DNA of 64,000 bases from Acidocella aromatica (GTDB lineage: Bacteria > Pseudomonadota > Alphaproteobacteria > Acetobacterales > Acetobacteraceae), in NCBI RefSeq assembly GCF_014201825.1, contig NZ_JACHFJ010000002.1, forward strand, positions 248,001-312,000, in the 5' to 3' direction. The translations under genes and the position numbers were made by a program. Below are positions 34,366-42,765 of the stretch, one piece after another; the first letter of the stretch is position 1; every line of letters starts with the position of its first letter. Under the pieces are notes generated by a model. That model saw nothing but the letters and a program-made list of their open reading frames with translations. It was not told the DNA's origin and did not search any database.

Positions 34366-35118
34366 ATGAGCTTCAAATCGCCCCGCCGCCCGCATTTCTT
34401 TTACACCACGGCGCCGCTGCCCTGCCCCTACGTGCAGGGCCGCACCGAGCGCAAGGTGGTGACCGAGCTGGCCGGGGTCTCGGCGGAATCATTGCACGAC
34501 CGTCTTTCGCGCGGTGGCTTCCGGCGCAGCCACAACATCGCCTATGCGCCGGTCTGCCCCTCCTGCAATGCTTGCCTGCCCATCCGCATTCGCGCGCAGG
34601 ACTTCATGCCCAACAAAACGCAGCGCAAGGTGGCCCGCCTCAACGCCGATCTCACCGTGCAGGAGATGCCGCCCCGCGCCACGGCCGAGCAGTACCAGCT
34701 CTTCCAAGTCTACCAGCAGATGCGCCATGGCGACGGCGACATGGCGGCGATGAGTTTCTACGACTACCGCGCCATGATCGAGGACACGCCGATCGAGACC
34801 TCGGTGATCGAGTTCCGGCTGCCCGATGGCCGCCTCGCCGGCGCCTGCCTTACCGACCGCGTTGGCGACGGCCTCTCCGCCGTGTACTCCTTCTTCGACA
34901 CCACGCTGGATCCCCGCTCCCTCGGCACCTACGCCATTATTTGGCTGGTGCAGCGTGCCGTGGAGCTGGGGCTGCCGCATGTCTATCTCGGCTATTGGGT
35001 CGCCGAGAGCCGCAAGATGGCCTACAAAGCCAAGTTTCGCCCCAGCGAGGTGCTACGCGGCGGACAATGGGTGGGCTTGGGCGAAACGCTTAAGGTCGGG
35101 GCGCTGGTGGAGGTCTAG
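34366..35118 (+). CDS. bpt: Aspartate/glutamate leucyltransferase (Bpt)
   Basis: Bpt transfers Leu from Leu-tRNA to N-terminal Asp or Glu, creating an N-degron for ClpS/ClpAP. The 250-residue protein has PHFFYTTAPLPCPYVQGRTERKV (the N-terminal Cys motif CPY), RSHNIAYAPVCPSCNACLP with the Cys-rich centre, YSFFDTTLDPRSLGTY and LGYWVAESRKMAYKAKF. All are family hallmarks. Its stop overlaps the stop of the facing 628-residue gene by CTAG. No clpS is nearby. Confidence 0.92.
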   Translation: MSFKSPRRPHFFYTTAPLPCPYVQGRTERKVVTELAGVSAESLHDRLSRGGFRRSHNIAYAPVCPSCNACLPIRIRAQDFMPNKTQRKVARLNADLTVQEMPPRATAEQYQLFQVYQQMRHGDGDMAAMSFYDYRAMIEDTPIETSVIEFRLPDGRLAGACLTDRVGDGLSAVYSFFDTTLDPRSLGTYAIIWLVQRAVELGLPHVYLGYWVAESRKMAYKAKFRPSEVLRGGQWVGLGETLKVGALVEV

Positions 35119-37001
35119 AACCCGAACATATGATCTAGCGAGAAGCCGCCCGTGCCGTCGTCCATGCCATGGAAACCGAACAAGCGGCAGGTGACATCCC
35201 GGATCAGCACATAGCCAGCCTCGCCCGCCTCGCGCAGCGCCTCGGCGGAGAAATGCTCCGAGGGCCGTACAACGAACGAGCCTGAACAAGCGATCCGGAC
35301 CCGAGCCGTTTCCAACTTCCGCCCCGCGCCGTCGTAAAGTTTCAACTCGGTGCTGGAGAACTCCACCCAAGGCCCCGAGGCCGGGTAGATCAGCACGCAG
35401 AAGCTCTCCCGCCCGCCGAAGCCGAGCTTGAGGAACAGCCGCGTGGAAAGTCCCGGCGGCTTGCCGGTATAGCTTTGCGGCTCGTTCTTGTAGACCATCA
35501 GCGTGTTGAAGATATGCGCGCCGAAGCTGCTCTCCGCCGCATGGCCGCTCACACGGTCCTCGAAACGGAACAGCGCGTGCAGCCAGCCATTGGCCTCGCC
35601 GCCAGCGCGGAAATCATAGACCAACTCGGCATGGCCGCCCTCGGGCAGCGCGTCCTCGGGCAGCATGTAGTCAAGGTCGAAGGCGCAGTCATGCTTGCGC
35701 GGCAGCACGCCGGAATAATGCTCCGCCAGCTTCGCGCCGTCCGGGGCGAACACGTCCAGCCGCAGCGGGGTGTTCTGCTCTGTCACGGCCATCGGGGTGG
35801 GCAGTACGACGGTACGGAACCGCTGACGCGGCAGCACCGGGAAAGGCAGCAGGAACCCACGCCCCATCTCGGAAGGTAGCGCCTTCAGCCCCTCATCGGG
35901 CTTCAAATCCGCACGCTCCACGTTCACATGGGCGATGCGCGTGCGCCCGCCGCGCTGCACCTCGTAGCGTGGACGCACCACATGCCGCCCAGCCAGAACC
36001 TCGAGCTGCGCCGGCCATTTAAGGTCCGGGAACAGCTCCGCCACATCCAGCGCCAGCGTGGCGAAGGGAGGAACCTCCTCATCCAGCGCTTTGGCCGCGC
36101 CCTCGCCCATGCGGTCCAGCGCCAGCCCGCCCGCCGGGATCGGCACGGCGTGGCTGTTCTGCACCCACAGGATCACGCGCTCATCCGGGCGCGGCGCTGG
36201 CAACCCGGCGAACCGCTCGGAGGGCCAGGCATTGGCATCATGCGTGCAGGAGAGCGAGGCCCCGTTATCGGTGGCATAGGTATCCAGCGCGTATTTCACC
36301 ACGTCATGCCCCGAGATGCCGGTGGCATGGATGAACAACTGCCCTGTGAACGGCCCCAGCCCGAAGCGTCTGCGGATCTCCTGGCTGTCGAGCACATAGC
36401 CACCCGGCCCGGCAGCGGCGTCAGCTTGCCATTCGGCCAGCACCTCGCCTTGCGCGCCGAACAGAATGTGGAAGAAGCGCACCGCCTTGGCGCCGTATCC
36501 GGCCCAGTAATTGGCGGTGGTGAGGCGGGTGGCGAAATGCCCGTCATCGCGGAAGAACACGAAATTGGTGGCGAAGTTGCGCCCGTCCAGATACCGCTCC
36601 GGCACGCTGCGCCATGCCTCGGGCAGCTTTATTTCGTCCAGCGTCAGCACCTCGGCGCCCGGCGGCAGGAAACGCCGCAGCCGCTCGGCCACACGCGGTG
36701 CGTCGAAGGCCGCGATCAGCACCGTCTGCACCCGCGCCTGGGGCAATGCCGTCAAAGCCCGTGCGATATGCCCGCCGCGTACTTGGCCCACGGCCAGCAC
36801 GTCCTGCACGTAAACGCCTTCAACGTCGAAATCCGGGCAAAGGGCCAGTAGCGGCCCGGCGTAACCCTCCGGGTCAACCACTGCCACGGTGCCAGCCCGC
36901 TCGGCCAGCGCCGCCAGAGCCCGCGCCGCCATGGGGTGCGCCAGCGCCTTGTAGACCGTATTGCCGCCGCGGAAATTATCGAACGTTTCAATATCCAGCA
37001 T
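35115..37001 (-). CDS. Conserved protein of unknown function, 628 residues
   Basis: I recognise no named domain. The first 130 residues look Rossmann-like (AGTVAVVDPEGYAG, VQTVLIAAFDAPRVAERL). A middle block is rich in short beta segments (FTGQLFIHATGISGHDVVKYALDTY, then CTHDANAWPSERFAG) and WVQNSHAVPIPAGG. Later RPRYEVQRGGRTRIAHVNVERAD and a C-terminal beta domain (KLGFGGRESFCVLIYPASG) complete it. There is no signal peptide or membrane span. The gene starts 9 bp after an ELM1-family gene, so the two form an operon. It is too long and well composed to be spurious. A carbohydrate- or envelope-related role is only suggested by the ELM1 partner. Confidence 0.8.
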   Translation of the reverse strand: MLDIETFDNFRGGNTVYKALAHPMAARALAALAERAGTVAVVDPEGYAGPLLALCPDFDVEGVYVQDVLAVGQVRGGHIARALTALPQARVQTVLIAAFDAPRVAERLRRFLPPGAEVLTLDEIKLPEAWRSVPERYLDGRNFATNFVFFRDDGHFATRLTTANYWAGYGAKAVRFFHILFGAQGEVLAEWQADAAAGPGGYVLDSQEIRRRFGLGPFTGQLFIHATGISGHDVVKYALDTYATDNGASLSCTHDANAWPSERFAGLPAPRPDERVILWVQNSHAVPIPAGGLALDRMGEGAAKALDEEVPPFATLALDVAELFPDLKWPAQLEVLAGRHVVRPRYEVQRGGRTRIAHVNVERADLKPDEGLKALPSEMGRGFLLPFPVLPRQRFRTVVLPTPMAVTEQNTPLRLDVFAPDGAKLAEHYSGVLPRKHDCAFDLDYMLPEDALPEGGHAELVYDFRAGGEANGWLHALFRFEDRVSGHAAESSFGAHIFNTLMVYKNEPQSYTGKPPGLSTRLFLKLGFGGRESFCVLIYPASGPWVEFSSTELKLYDGAGRKLETARVRIACSGSFVVRPSEHFSAEALREAGEAGYVLIRDVTCRLFGFHGMDDGTGGFSLDHMFGF

Positions 37002-37010
37002 ATTTTTATC

Positions 37011-37937
37011 TCACAGCCCCAGACGTCGGCGCAGTTCCGCCGCCGCTTCCGCCGTATCATCCAGCGGCGCGGTATTCCATAGCTCCAGCCGCCCGTCGAA
37101 ATCCCGCACGCGCCCGTCCTTCACCAGCTCGTCCATGAACATGCCGATACGCGCGGATTTGCCCGGCAGCCGCACCAGATATACCGGCGCATGCGTCGCC
37201 ACCGCCTCGGAGACCATGGAGACACTATCCGCCGTGGCGATGATGGCATCGGCACAGGCCAGCATGCCGAAATACGGGTTCTCGCCGGTAAAATCCCAGA
37301 TCCAAGCCCCCAGAGGCTCAAGGGCTGCGCGCAGAATGGCCACAACCTCGGGCGAAGTACGGCGCGAAGGGGTGATGACTACCCCCGCCTGCCGGGCCAC
37401 ATTGGCGAGCTGCACGGCCAAAGCATGGGCCTGCGGAGCCTCGAACCGGTAGCGGCCATTGGAGCCGCCCAGCAGCACCGCCACCAGCGGGCGCCGATAC
37501 GCGGCAAAGTGTGGCGCCCAATGCTCGCGTTCGGCGGCCAGACGCGCCTGCGTCACGCGGTGCAGCGCCGTGCGGGTGACGATCACGTTCGGCCCGGCAA
37601 TACCGTCATGCCGGGCGGCGAGAATGGCATCGAACTTATGCAGCGCCATGCGCGGATGCTGGATCGCCACGGCCCGCACATTCTTGCCGCGCAGCGCCGC
37701 CGCCACGCGCGAGCCCGCACCGCCAGCGCCCATCACCACCGGCGGCAGCGGGGCCTCGAACGCCTCCGCCCCCACGGCCAGCCTAGGATTGAACCAGAAA
37801 CTGGTCGGGATCTTGTCCCAGGGCTTGAGAAAGCGCAGCGGGTGCATGTCCGGCACGAATCCGGCGGCCTCGGCCAAGCCCAGCGCCTGGTTCCGCAGCC
37901 CGGCGAGGTCGGTGCAAAAGAGTCTCACAATCGGCAT
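37011..37937 (-). CDS. Mitochondrial-fission ELM1 family protein
   Basis: The 308-residue protein belongs to the ELM1 family (DUF1022), found in alphaproteobacteria and in plant mitochondria, where ELM1 helps recruit dynamin. Seen are LRNQALGLAEAAGF at the start, the GAGGAGSRVAAALRG segment, AVAIQHPRM, VAVLLGGSNGRYRF, VVITPSRRTSPEV and ATADSVSMVSEAVATHAPVYLVRL. The second half has a GT-B glycosyltransferase-like look (GGSNGR, DSVSMVSEA). Bacterial function is not settled. ATG at 37937 (MPIVRLFCTDL) is the likely start; the open frame is longer. It precedes the 628-residue unknown gene by 9 bp. Confidence 0.83.
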   Translation of the reverse strand: MPIVRLFCTDLAGLRNQALGLAEAAGFVPDMHPLRFLKPWDKIPTSFWFNPRLAVGAEAFEAPLPPVVMGAGGAGSRVAAALRGKNVRAVAIQHPRMALHKFDAILAARHDGIAGPNVIVTRTALHRVTQARLAAEREHWAPHFAAYRRPLVAVLLGGSNGRYRFEAPQAHALAVQLANVARQAGVVITPSRRTSPEVVAILRAALEPLGAWIWDFTGENPYFGMLACADAIIATADSVSMVSEAVATHAPVYLVRLPGKSARIGMFMDELVKDGRVRDFDGRLELWNTAPLDDTAEAAAELRRRLGL

Positions 37938-38016
37938 GGCTCCGGCTTTGGCTGGGGCACGGCGCGGCGTCAACCCACGGATTGCGCCCCGCCACAACCC
38001 GGCTACACTGGCGGCT

Positions 38017-39000
38017 ATGAGTTCCGGCCCCTTGCCCGAAGCGCTGTCGCACAGCCCGCATGCCCACGGGTTGCCTGGTTTCGCCGTAGAAATCGCGCCG
38101 CCCGACCTCACCCCCTTCATCGCCGGCAATACCGGCATACCCGGCTTCACCACGCTCGATTCAGGGCGCGAGGGGCCGCATGCGGTGATCGTTTCATTAA
38201 TTCATGGCAATGAGTTTGCGGGCGCCATCGTGCTGGCCGAGTTGCTGCGCACGGGTTTCACCCCATTGCGCGGGCGGCTTACGCTCGGCTTCGCCAACCT
38301 CGCCGCGTATAAGCGGTTCGACCCCAGAAACCCCTTGGCCTCACGCTATCTCGAGGAAGACCTCAACCGCGTATGGGACGATTACCAACTTTTCGGCGTG
38401 CGCCGCTCGGCAGAGCTGGACCGCGCGCGCGAGATGAAACCGCTGATCGACAGTGCCGATCAGCTGCTCGATCTGCACACGATGCTCTGGCCCTCGGAGC
38501 CGCTGCTGCTATGCGGCGCGGGAGCGCGGGGGCGCGAATTGGCGCTGGCTGTGGGCACGCCGGGGCTCGTTGTGGCCGATACCGGGCATAAAGGCGGCAA
38601 ACGGCTCATCGATTACGGGCGTTTCACCGAGGGCGCTGAGCAGAAAGCCGCTTGCGTGCTGGTGGAGGCCGGGCAGCATTGGGAGGCAAAAGCCATCGCA
38701 CAGAGCCGTGAGACGGTGCTCTCGCTGCTGCGCCATGCTGGTATGGCGGAGGGCATCGCCACCCCGCCGCCCCCGCGCTTGGCGCAGGTGGTCCGCACCA
38801 TCACGGCACGGACCAACCGTTTTACCTTCGTGCGCGATTTCCATGGCGGCGAGATCGTGCCCCATGCCGGAACAGTCATCGCGCATGATGGCGACGAAGC
38901 CATCCTCACGCCCGAGGACAATATGATGCTGGTGCTCCCGGCGCTGAAGGTCGCGCACGGGCACACAGCTGTACGGCTCGCGAAAATGCTAGAAAACTAA
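38017..39000 (+). CDS. Succinylglutamate desuccinylase/aspartoacylase-family (M14-like) deacylase
   Basis: The 327-residue zinc hydrolase is similar to AstE/aspartoacylase. Zinc ligands appear as the HGNE motif (SLIHGNEFAG), followed by NPLASRYLEEDLNRVW and the third ligand in LLDLHTMLWPS. FAVE-type C-terminal features are present, including the terminal AHDGDEAILTPEDNMMLVLP. The family removes acyl groups from N-acyl amino acids; the substrate here is unknown. ATG 38017 was chosen for the family N-terminus; a longer frame exists. It is divergent from the ELM1 operon with only 79 bp between starts, so shared regulation is possible. Confidence 0.85.
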   Translation: MSSGPLPEALSHSPHAHGLPGFAVEIAPPDLTPFIAGNTGIPGFTTLDSGREGPHAVIVSLIHGNEFAGAIVLAELLRTGFTPLRGRLTLGFANLAAYKRFDPRNPLASRYLEEDLNRVWDDYQLFGVRRSAELDRAREMKPLIDSADQLLDLHTMLWPSEPLLLCGAGARGRELALAVGTPGLVVADTGHKGGKRLIDYGRFTEGAEQKAACVLVEAGQHWEAKAIAQSRETVLSLLRHAGMAEGIATPPPPRLAQVVRTITARTNRFTFVRDFHGGEIVPHAGTVIAHDGDEAILTPEDNMMLVLPALKVAHGHTAVRLAKMLEN

Positions 39001-39009
39001 CGGAAGTTT

Positions 39010-40017
39010 TTAAAACTCCAGGCAGATCTTGCCGAAATGCCTCCCCGACTTCTCGTGCTGGAAGGCGTTGGCAATATCCTCCAACGCAAACAGGCTGTCG
39101 ATCACCGGGCGGATCCCGCTTGCCTCCATCCCGGCTACCATCTCCACCTGCTGGCGACGGTTGCCGACCACTATGCCCTGCAGCCTAGCCTGCTTCAGCA
39201 TCAGCGCCGCGGTCGGCACCTCGCCGCCCCAGCCCGTCAGTACGCCGATCAGCGAGATATGCCCGCCAATCCGCACCGCCGTGATGGACTGCGCCAGCGT
39301 GCCCGGCCCGCCGACTTCCACAACATGGTCCACACCGCGCCCGCCTGTATAGTCGAGCACAGCACGCCCCCATTCCGGCGTGGTGCGGTAGTTGATGCCG
39401 TATTCCGCCCCCAGCGCCCGCAGCCGCTCCAGCTTTTCGTCCGAGGACGAAGTGGCGATCACATTCGCCCCCGCCGCCCGGGCAATCTGCAACGCGAACA
39501 CCGACACACCGCCAGAGCCCAGCACCAGCACGGTCTCGCCGGGCTTGATCCGCCCCTCCACCACCAGCGCCCGCCAAGCGGTCAGCCCCGCCGTGGTCAG
39601 CGTCGCCGCCTCGGCATGGGTCCAACCGCGCGGGGCGTGGGTAAAGAACTGTGCCGGCACGGTCACGTATTCGCGGGCATAGCCGTCCACGCCGTCGCCC
39701 GGCGTGGTGGAGAAATCGCCGATCCTCGGCGCGCCATCCAGCCAGTGTGGAAAGAAACAGGAAACAACATGATCGCCCGGCTTGAACTCGCCCACGCCAG
39801 CGCCCACGGCCTGCACCACGCCTGCGCCATCGGCCATGGGGATGCGCCCCTCGGCGGTGGCAATGGCGCCAATGGCCACTGCGTAATCATGGTAATTCAG
39901 CGAACTGGCGTGCAGCCGGACCAATATCTCCCCCGGGCCGGGCGGCGATGGCGCGTCCATCTCGGTCAGGAGCAGGTTTTCCAGCCCCGCGGGTTGTTTG
40001 ATCTTGATCGCCTTCAT
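39010..40017 (-). CDS. Zinc-type/quinone-oxidoreductase MDR dehydrogenase
   Basis: The 335-residue medium-chain dehydrogenase/reductase starts MKAIKIKQPAGLENLLL. It has the GroES-like domain, LNYHDYAVAIGAI, the central GETVLVLGSGGVSVFALQIARAAGANVIAT cofactor fold (residues 163-190, shown in part), and AEYGINYRT. The zinc-cysteine cluster of true alcohol dehydrogenases is not evident, and CFFPHWLDG replaces it, so it resembles YogA / NADPH:quinone oxidoreductase-like enzymes that need no zinc. Substrate unknown. It is followed by the phosphatase and hflX genes upstream on the same strand, but 24 bp apart. Confidence 0.85.
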   Translation of the reverse strand: MKAIKIKQPAGLENLLLTEMDAPSPPGPGEILVRLHASSLNYHDYAVAIGAIATAEGRIPMADGAGVVQAVGAGVGEFKPGDHVVSCFFPHWLDGAPRIGDFSTTPGDGVDGYAREYVTVPAQFFTHAPRGWTHAEAATLTTAGLTAWRALVVEGRIKPGETVLVLGSGGVSVFALQIARAAGANVIATSSSDEKLERLRALGAEYGINYRTTPEWGRAVLDYTGGRGVDHVVEVGGPGTLAQSITAVRIGGHISLIGVLTGWGGEVPTAALMLKQARLQGIVVGNRRQQVEMVAGMEASGIRPVIDSLFALEDIANAFQHEKSGRHFGKICLEF

Positions 40018-40041
40018 CTCGTTCCCCTCAAAAAGTCAGGG

Positions 40042-40860
40042 TCAGCGCAGCAGCGCCTCCGCCAGAGCCTCCCAACTGGGGGCGTCGGGGGCCAATAGCA
40101 ACCCCCCACCGGTGTGCGAGGGGCGGTAATTCGAACCATCGAAATGCCGGGAATACCCGCCCGCCTCGCTGTGCAGTAGCCAGCCCGCGGCATGATCCCA
40201 GGGCATAAGCTTGCGGAACATCTGCACGTGGCAATGCCCGGCCGACAGCATACGATACTGATGCGCGGCACAGCGGTAATCGGTCACGGCGGCAAGCCGA
40301 TCCAGCCGGTGCAGCACATGCGCGCGCAGCGGCTCCTCCATGTAGCGCCAGGACATCGAGCCGAACATCTGCTCCACCGGGGCCGGTTCGGCCACACGCA
40401 GGCGGCGGCGCGAACCATCCGCCGCTTCCAGCCACGCCCCCTGCCCGGCCAGCGCCACGGCGCAATCGTCGCTTATGGGGTCGAAGATAAACCCGGCCTT
40501 CACCTGATCCTCTTCCACCAACGCGGCCATCACACCGAATAGCGGCAGTTCGGCGGCAAAATTCGCGGTGCCGTCGATTGGGTCGACCACCCATACGCGC
40601 CCCGGCTCGGCCAGACGCTCCAGCTGGGCCGTACCTTCGGAAACCGCCTCCTCGCCGATCACGTCATCACCGGGGAACAGCGCCTTCAGCCCCGCGTTCA
40701 GCGCGCGCTCGGCGGCTTCGTCAGCCACCGTCACCGGATCCAGCGGCCCGGATTTATCGCGCACATCGCCGCGGCCCAGACGCTTGAAACGCGGCAGAAT
40801 TTCCCGCCGCGAGACCTCGCGCAGCAGCGCGATGACGGCTTGTTCCTGCGCCGGGGTCAC
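40042..40860 (-). CDS. Inositol-monophosphatase-family phosphatase (HisN-like)
   Basis: The 272-residue protein of the IMPase superfamily has the metal sites VIGEEAVSEG and VVDPIDGTANF (with the Asp pair), and the late WDHAAGWLLHSEAGG. These are the three family motifs. Substrate is either inositol-1-phosphate or, as in several alphaproteobacteria, L-histidinol phosphate (HisN); the sequence alone does not settle it. It follows hflX with a GTGA/ATGA-type four-base overlap, so translation is coupled to that GTPase. Confidence 0.88.
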   Translation of the reverse strand: MTPAQEQAVIALLREVSRREILPRFKRLGRGDVRDKSGPLDPVTVADEAAERALNAGLKALFPGDDVIGEEAVSEGTAQLERLAEPGRVWVVDPIDGTANFAAELPLFGVMAALVEEDQVKAGFIFDPISDDCAVALAGQGAWLEAADGSRRRLRVAEPAPVEQMFGSMSWRYMEEPLRAHVLHRLDRLAAVTDYRCAAHQYRMLSAGHCHVQMFRKLMPWDHAAGWLLHSEAGGYSRHFDGSNYRPSHTGGGLLLAPDAPSWEALAEALLR

Positions 40861-42095
40861 AGCGCCTCGAACCGCGCCTTGTCGACGCTGGACAGCCTGA
40901 CGGTCAAATGCACGAACTCCTCGCTATCCTCGCGGGCCAGCACCTCGCCATGGCGGTAGGCCCAAGCGATCTTGGCACCATCGGCCACGGGGATTTGCAG
41001 CTCCACCACCTCCAGCCGGGAGGCCAGACGCTTGTCGATCTCCCCCAGCAGGCGCGGCAGTCCTTCCTCCGTCAGGGCCGAGACGGCAATCCCCTCGCCC
41101 TGCACCACATTCTCCACCCCGCCCAGCATGTCGGCCTTGTTCAGCACCTCCAGCGTGCGGTTAGGCCAGTCCTCGTCCAACGCGCCGTCCTTGGCCAAGC
41201 GGGCCAGCACGTTGCGCACGTCCTTGGCCTGGGCCTCGGTGTCGGGGTGGGAGACATCCCGCACATGCAGCAGCAGATCGGCCTCGGACACCTCCTCCAG
41301 CGTGGCGCGGAAGGCGGCGACCAGCTCGGTCGGCAGCTCGGAGATGAAGCCCACAGTATCGGAGAGGATGATGTTGCGCCCGGAGGGCAGCGTCAGCCCG
41401 CGCATGGTCGGGTCCAGCGTGGCGAAGAGCTGGTTCTCGGCCATCACGGTCGCACCGGTAAGCGCGTTGAACAGCGTGGACTTGCCCGCATTGGTGTAGC
41501 CGACCAGCGCCACAATGGGATACGGCACCTTCTTGCGCGCACCGCGATGCAGCCCGCGCGTGCGCCGCACCTCCTCAAGCTCCGCCTTGAGCCGCACGAT
41601 GCGGTCGCCGATCAACCGGCGGTCCGCCTCGATCTGCGTCTCGCCCGGGCCACCGAGGAAGCCGAAGCCGCCACGCTGGCGCTCAAGGTGGGTCCAAGAG
41701 CGCACCAGCCGGGAGCGCTGATATTCCAGATGCGCAAGTTCGACCTGCAACGCGCCCTCTCGGGTACGCGCGCGGGCGCCGAAAATATCCAGGATCAGCC
41801 CCGTGCGGTCGATGACCTTGCACTTCCAGGCTTTTTCCAGGTTACGCTGCTGCACGGGCGTGAGCATGGCGTCCACCACCGCCACATCCACCTGCGCTCC
41901 GGCCAGGGCGGCGGCGGCAATCTCCACCTGCCCCTTGCCCAGCAGCGTGGCGGGGGTGAGGCTGCGCAGTTGAAATATCTGCTCATGCACAATGACAAGG
42001 CCAATGGAGGCGGCAAGGCCCACGGCCTCGGCCAGACGCGCCTCGGCCGAACGCGCCTGGTTACCCGTGCGCGCGGCCTCTTTGTCCCATGGCAA
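40857..42095 (-). CDS. hflX: Ribosome-associated GTPase HflX
   Basis: HflX binds 50S/70S ribosomes and rescues stalled ribosomes under stress. The 412-residue protein has the N-terminal HflX domain ([24 protein letters not shown]), the glycine-rich linker [15 protein letters not shown], then G1 GYTNAGKST (residues 199-207), G3 ILSDTVGFI and G4 LNKADM. The start is unusual: TTG at 42095, lying inside the end of hfq (35-bp overlap), since the nearest ATG (42090) is in the hfq frame. Some shorter form cannot be excluded. Confidence 0.93.
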   Translation of the reverse strand: MPWDKEAARTGNQARSAEARLAEAVGLAASIGLVIVHEQIFQLRSLTPATLLGKGQVEIAAAALAGAQVDVAVVDAMLTPVQQRNLEKAWKCKVIDRTGLILDIFGARARTREGALQVELAHLEYQRSRLVRSWTHLERQRGGFGFLGGPGETQIEADRRLIGDRIVRLKAELEEVRRTRGLHRGARKKVPYPIVALVGYTNAGKSTLFNALTGATVMAENQLFATLDPTMRGLTLPSGRNIILSDTVGFISELPTELVAAFRATLEEVSEADLLLHVRDVSHPDTEAQAKDVRNVLARLAKDGALDEDWPNRTLEVLNKADMLGGVENVVQGEGIAVSALTEEGLPRLLGEIDKRLASRLEVVELQIPVADGAKIAWAYRHGEVLAREDSEEFVHLTVRLSSVDKARFEAL

Positions 42096-42468
42096 CAGAA
42101 TGGCCGCCCTGCTGGGCGGCGGTGCGGTCTCGATCAGCCTTCGGTTTCCGGATCGTATGCGGCTCAGGGTTACGCTGCAGCTTCAGCGTGCTGCCGCTGC
42201 TCCCCTCTGCCGGCGGCGGAGCGGCCCCCTCGGCACGGCTGGCGTCGAACAGCATGATCGGCGCGCCCGGCATCACGGTGCTGATGGCGTGCTTGTATAC
42301 GAGCTGGGTATGCCCATCGCGGCGCAGGAGGACCGAGAAATTGTCGAACCAGGTGATGACACCTTGCAGCTTCACGCCGTTGACGAGAAACACCGTAACC
42401 GGCGTTTTGCTCTTACGCACGTGATTCAGGAATACATCCTGTACATTTTGCGTTTTTTCGTTGGCCAC
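42061..42468 (-). CDS. hfq: RNA chaperone Hfq with extended C-terminus
   Basis: Hfq is the hexameric RNA chaperone of small RNAs. The Sm core is at residues 1 to about 68: [38 protein letters not shown] and [11 protein letters not shown] tail of about 67 residues follows, rich in Ala, Pro, Ser and Arg ([33 protein letters not shown]). At 135 residues it is longer than the 80-100 common in alphaproteobacteria. Part of the tail is read from DNA shared with hflX. A sigma-70-like promoter lies at 42576-42603. Confidence 0.95.
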   Translation of the reverse strand: MANEKTQNVQDVFLNHVRKSKTPVTVFLVNGVKLQGVITWFDNFSVLLRRDGHTQLVYKHAISTVMPGAPIMLFDASRAEGAAPPPAEGSSGSTLKLQRNPEPHTIRKPKADRDRTAAQQGGHSVAMGQRGRAHG

Positions 42469-42488
42469 GGTGAATTCCTTATTCTTGT

Positions 42489-42503
42489 CGCCGTTATACG
42501 GCG
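42489..42503 (-). promoter_or_regulatory. Short hairpin in the hfq leader
   Basis: CGCCGT (42489-42494) and ACGGCG (42498-42503) pair with a 3-nt loop. In the hfq mRNA it ends about 20 nt before the start codon, so it could tune ribosome access or serve Hfq autoregulation. Confidence 0.3.
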
Positions 42504-42575
42504 ATATCTGGGTTAATCTAGTACAAAAAGCCTGAAGTTTACGACGGCTGCGTGGCGCAACCCGACGATGCCTGA

Positions 42576-42603
42576 ATTATATAGAAATTGTGCGCCGCGA
42601 CAA
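42576..42603 (-). promoter_or_regulatory. Sigma-70-like promoter of hfq
   Basis: On the minus strand TTGTCG (42603-42598) and a perfect TATAAT (42581-42576) are spaced by 16 bp. Transcription would start near 42569, about 100 nt before the hfq ATG. No gene lies between. Confidence 0.6.
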
Positions 42604-42765
42604 CAATTCCCCTCCCTCGGGGCTGCGCCGCGTTTTTCGCACAGCGCGAGGCAGTTGACGCCTTCCTGTGCAAAAACCCGCAAAAAACAGCCTTTTTTTC
42701 ATGAAACAAGCGGCGCCCAGAAAGCGGCTGTGGATTTGACCAGTGCGCCGTTTTGAAACAGCGCG
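42604..42765. other. Intergenic stretch between hfq promoter and lpxR-like gene
   Basis: No credible gene was seen. A 62-codon plus-strand frame at 42568 has no family features and crosses the hfq promoter. Towards 42681-42731, CAGCC and GGCTG arms with a T-run (minus sense) could end the lpxR-like transcript, but the stem is only 5 bp. Confidence 0.4.

Noticed and set aside
42568-42756. A 62-codon plus-strand frame upstream of hfq
   Set aside because: It has no family match or ribosome site and covers the hfq promoter. It is more likely chance.
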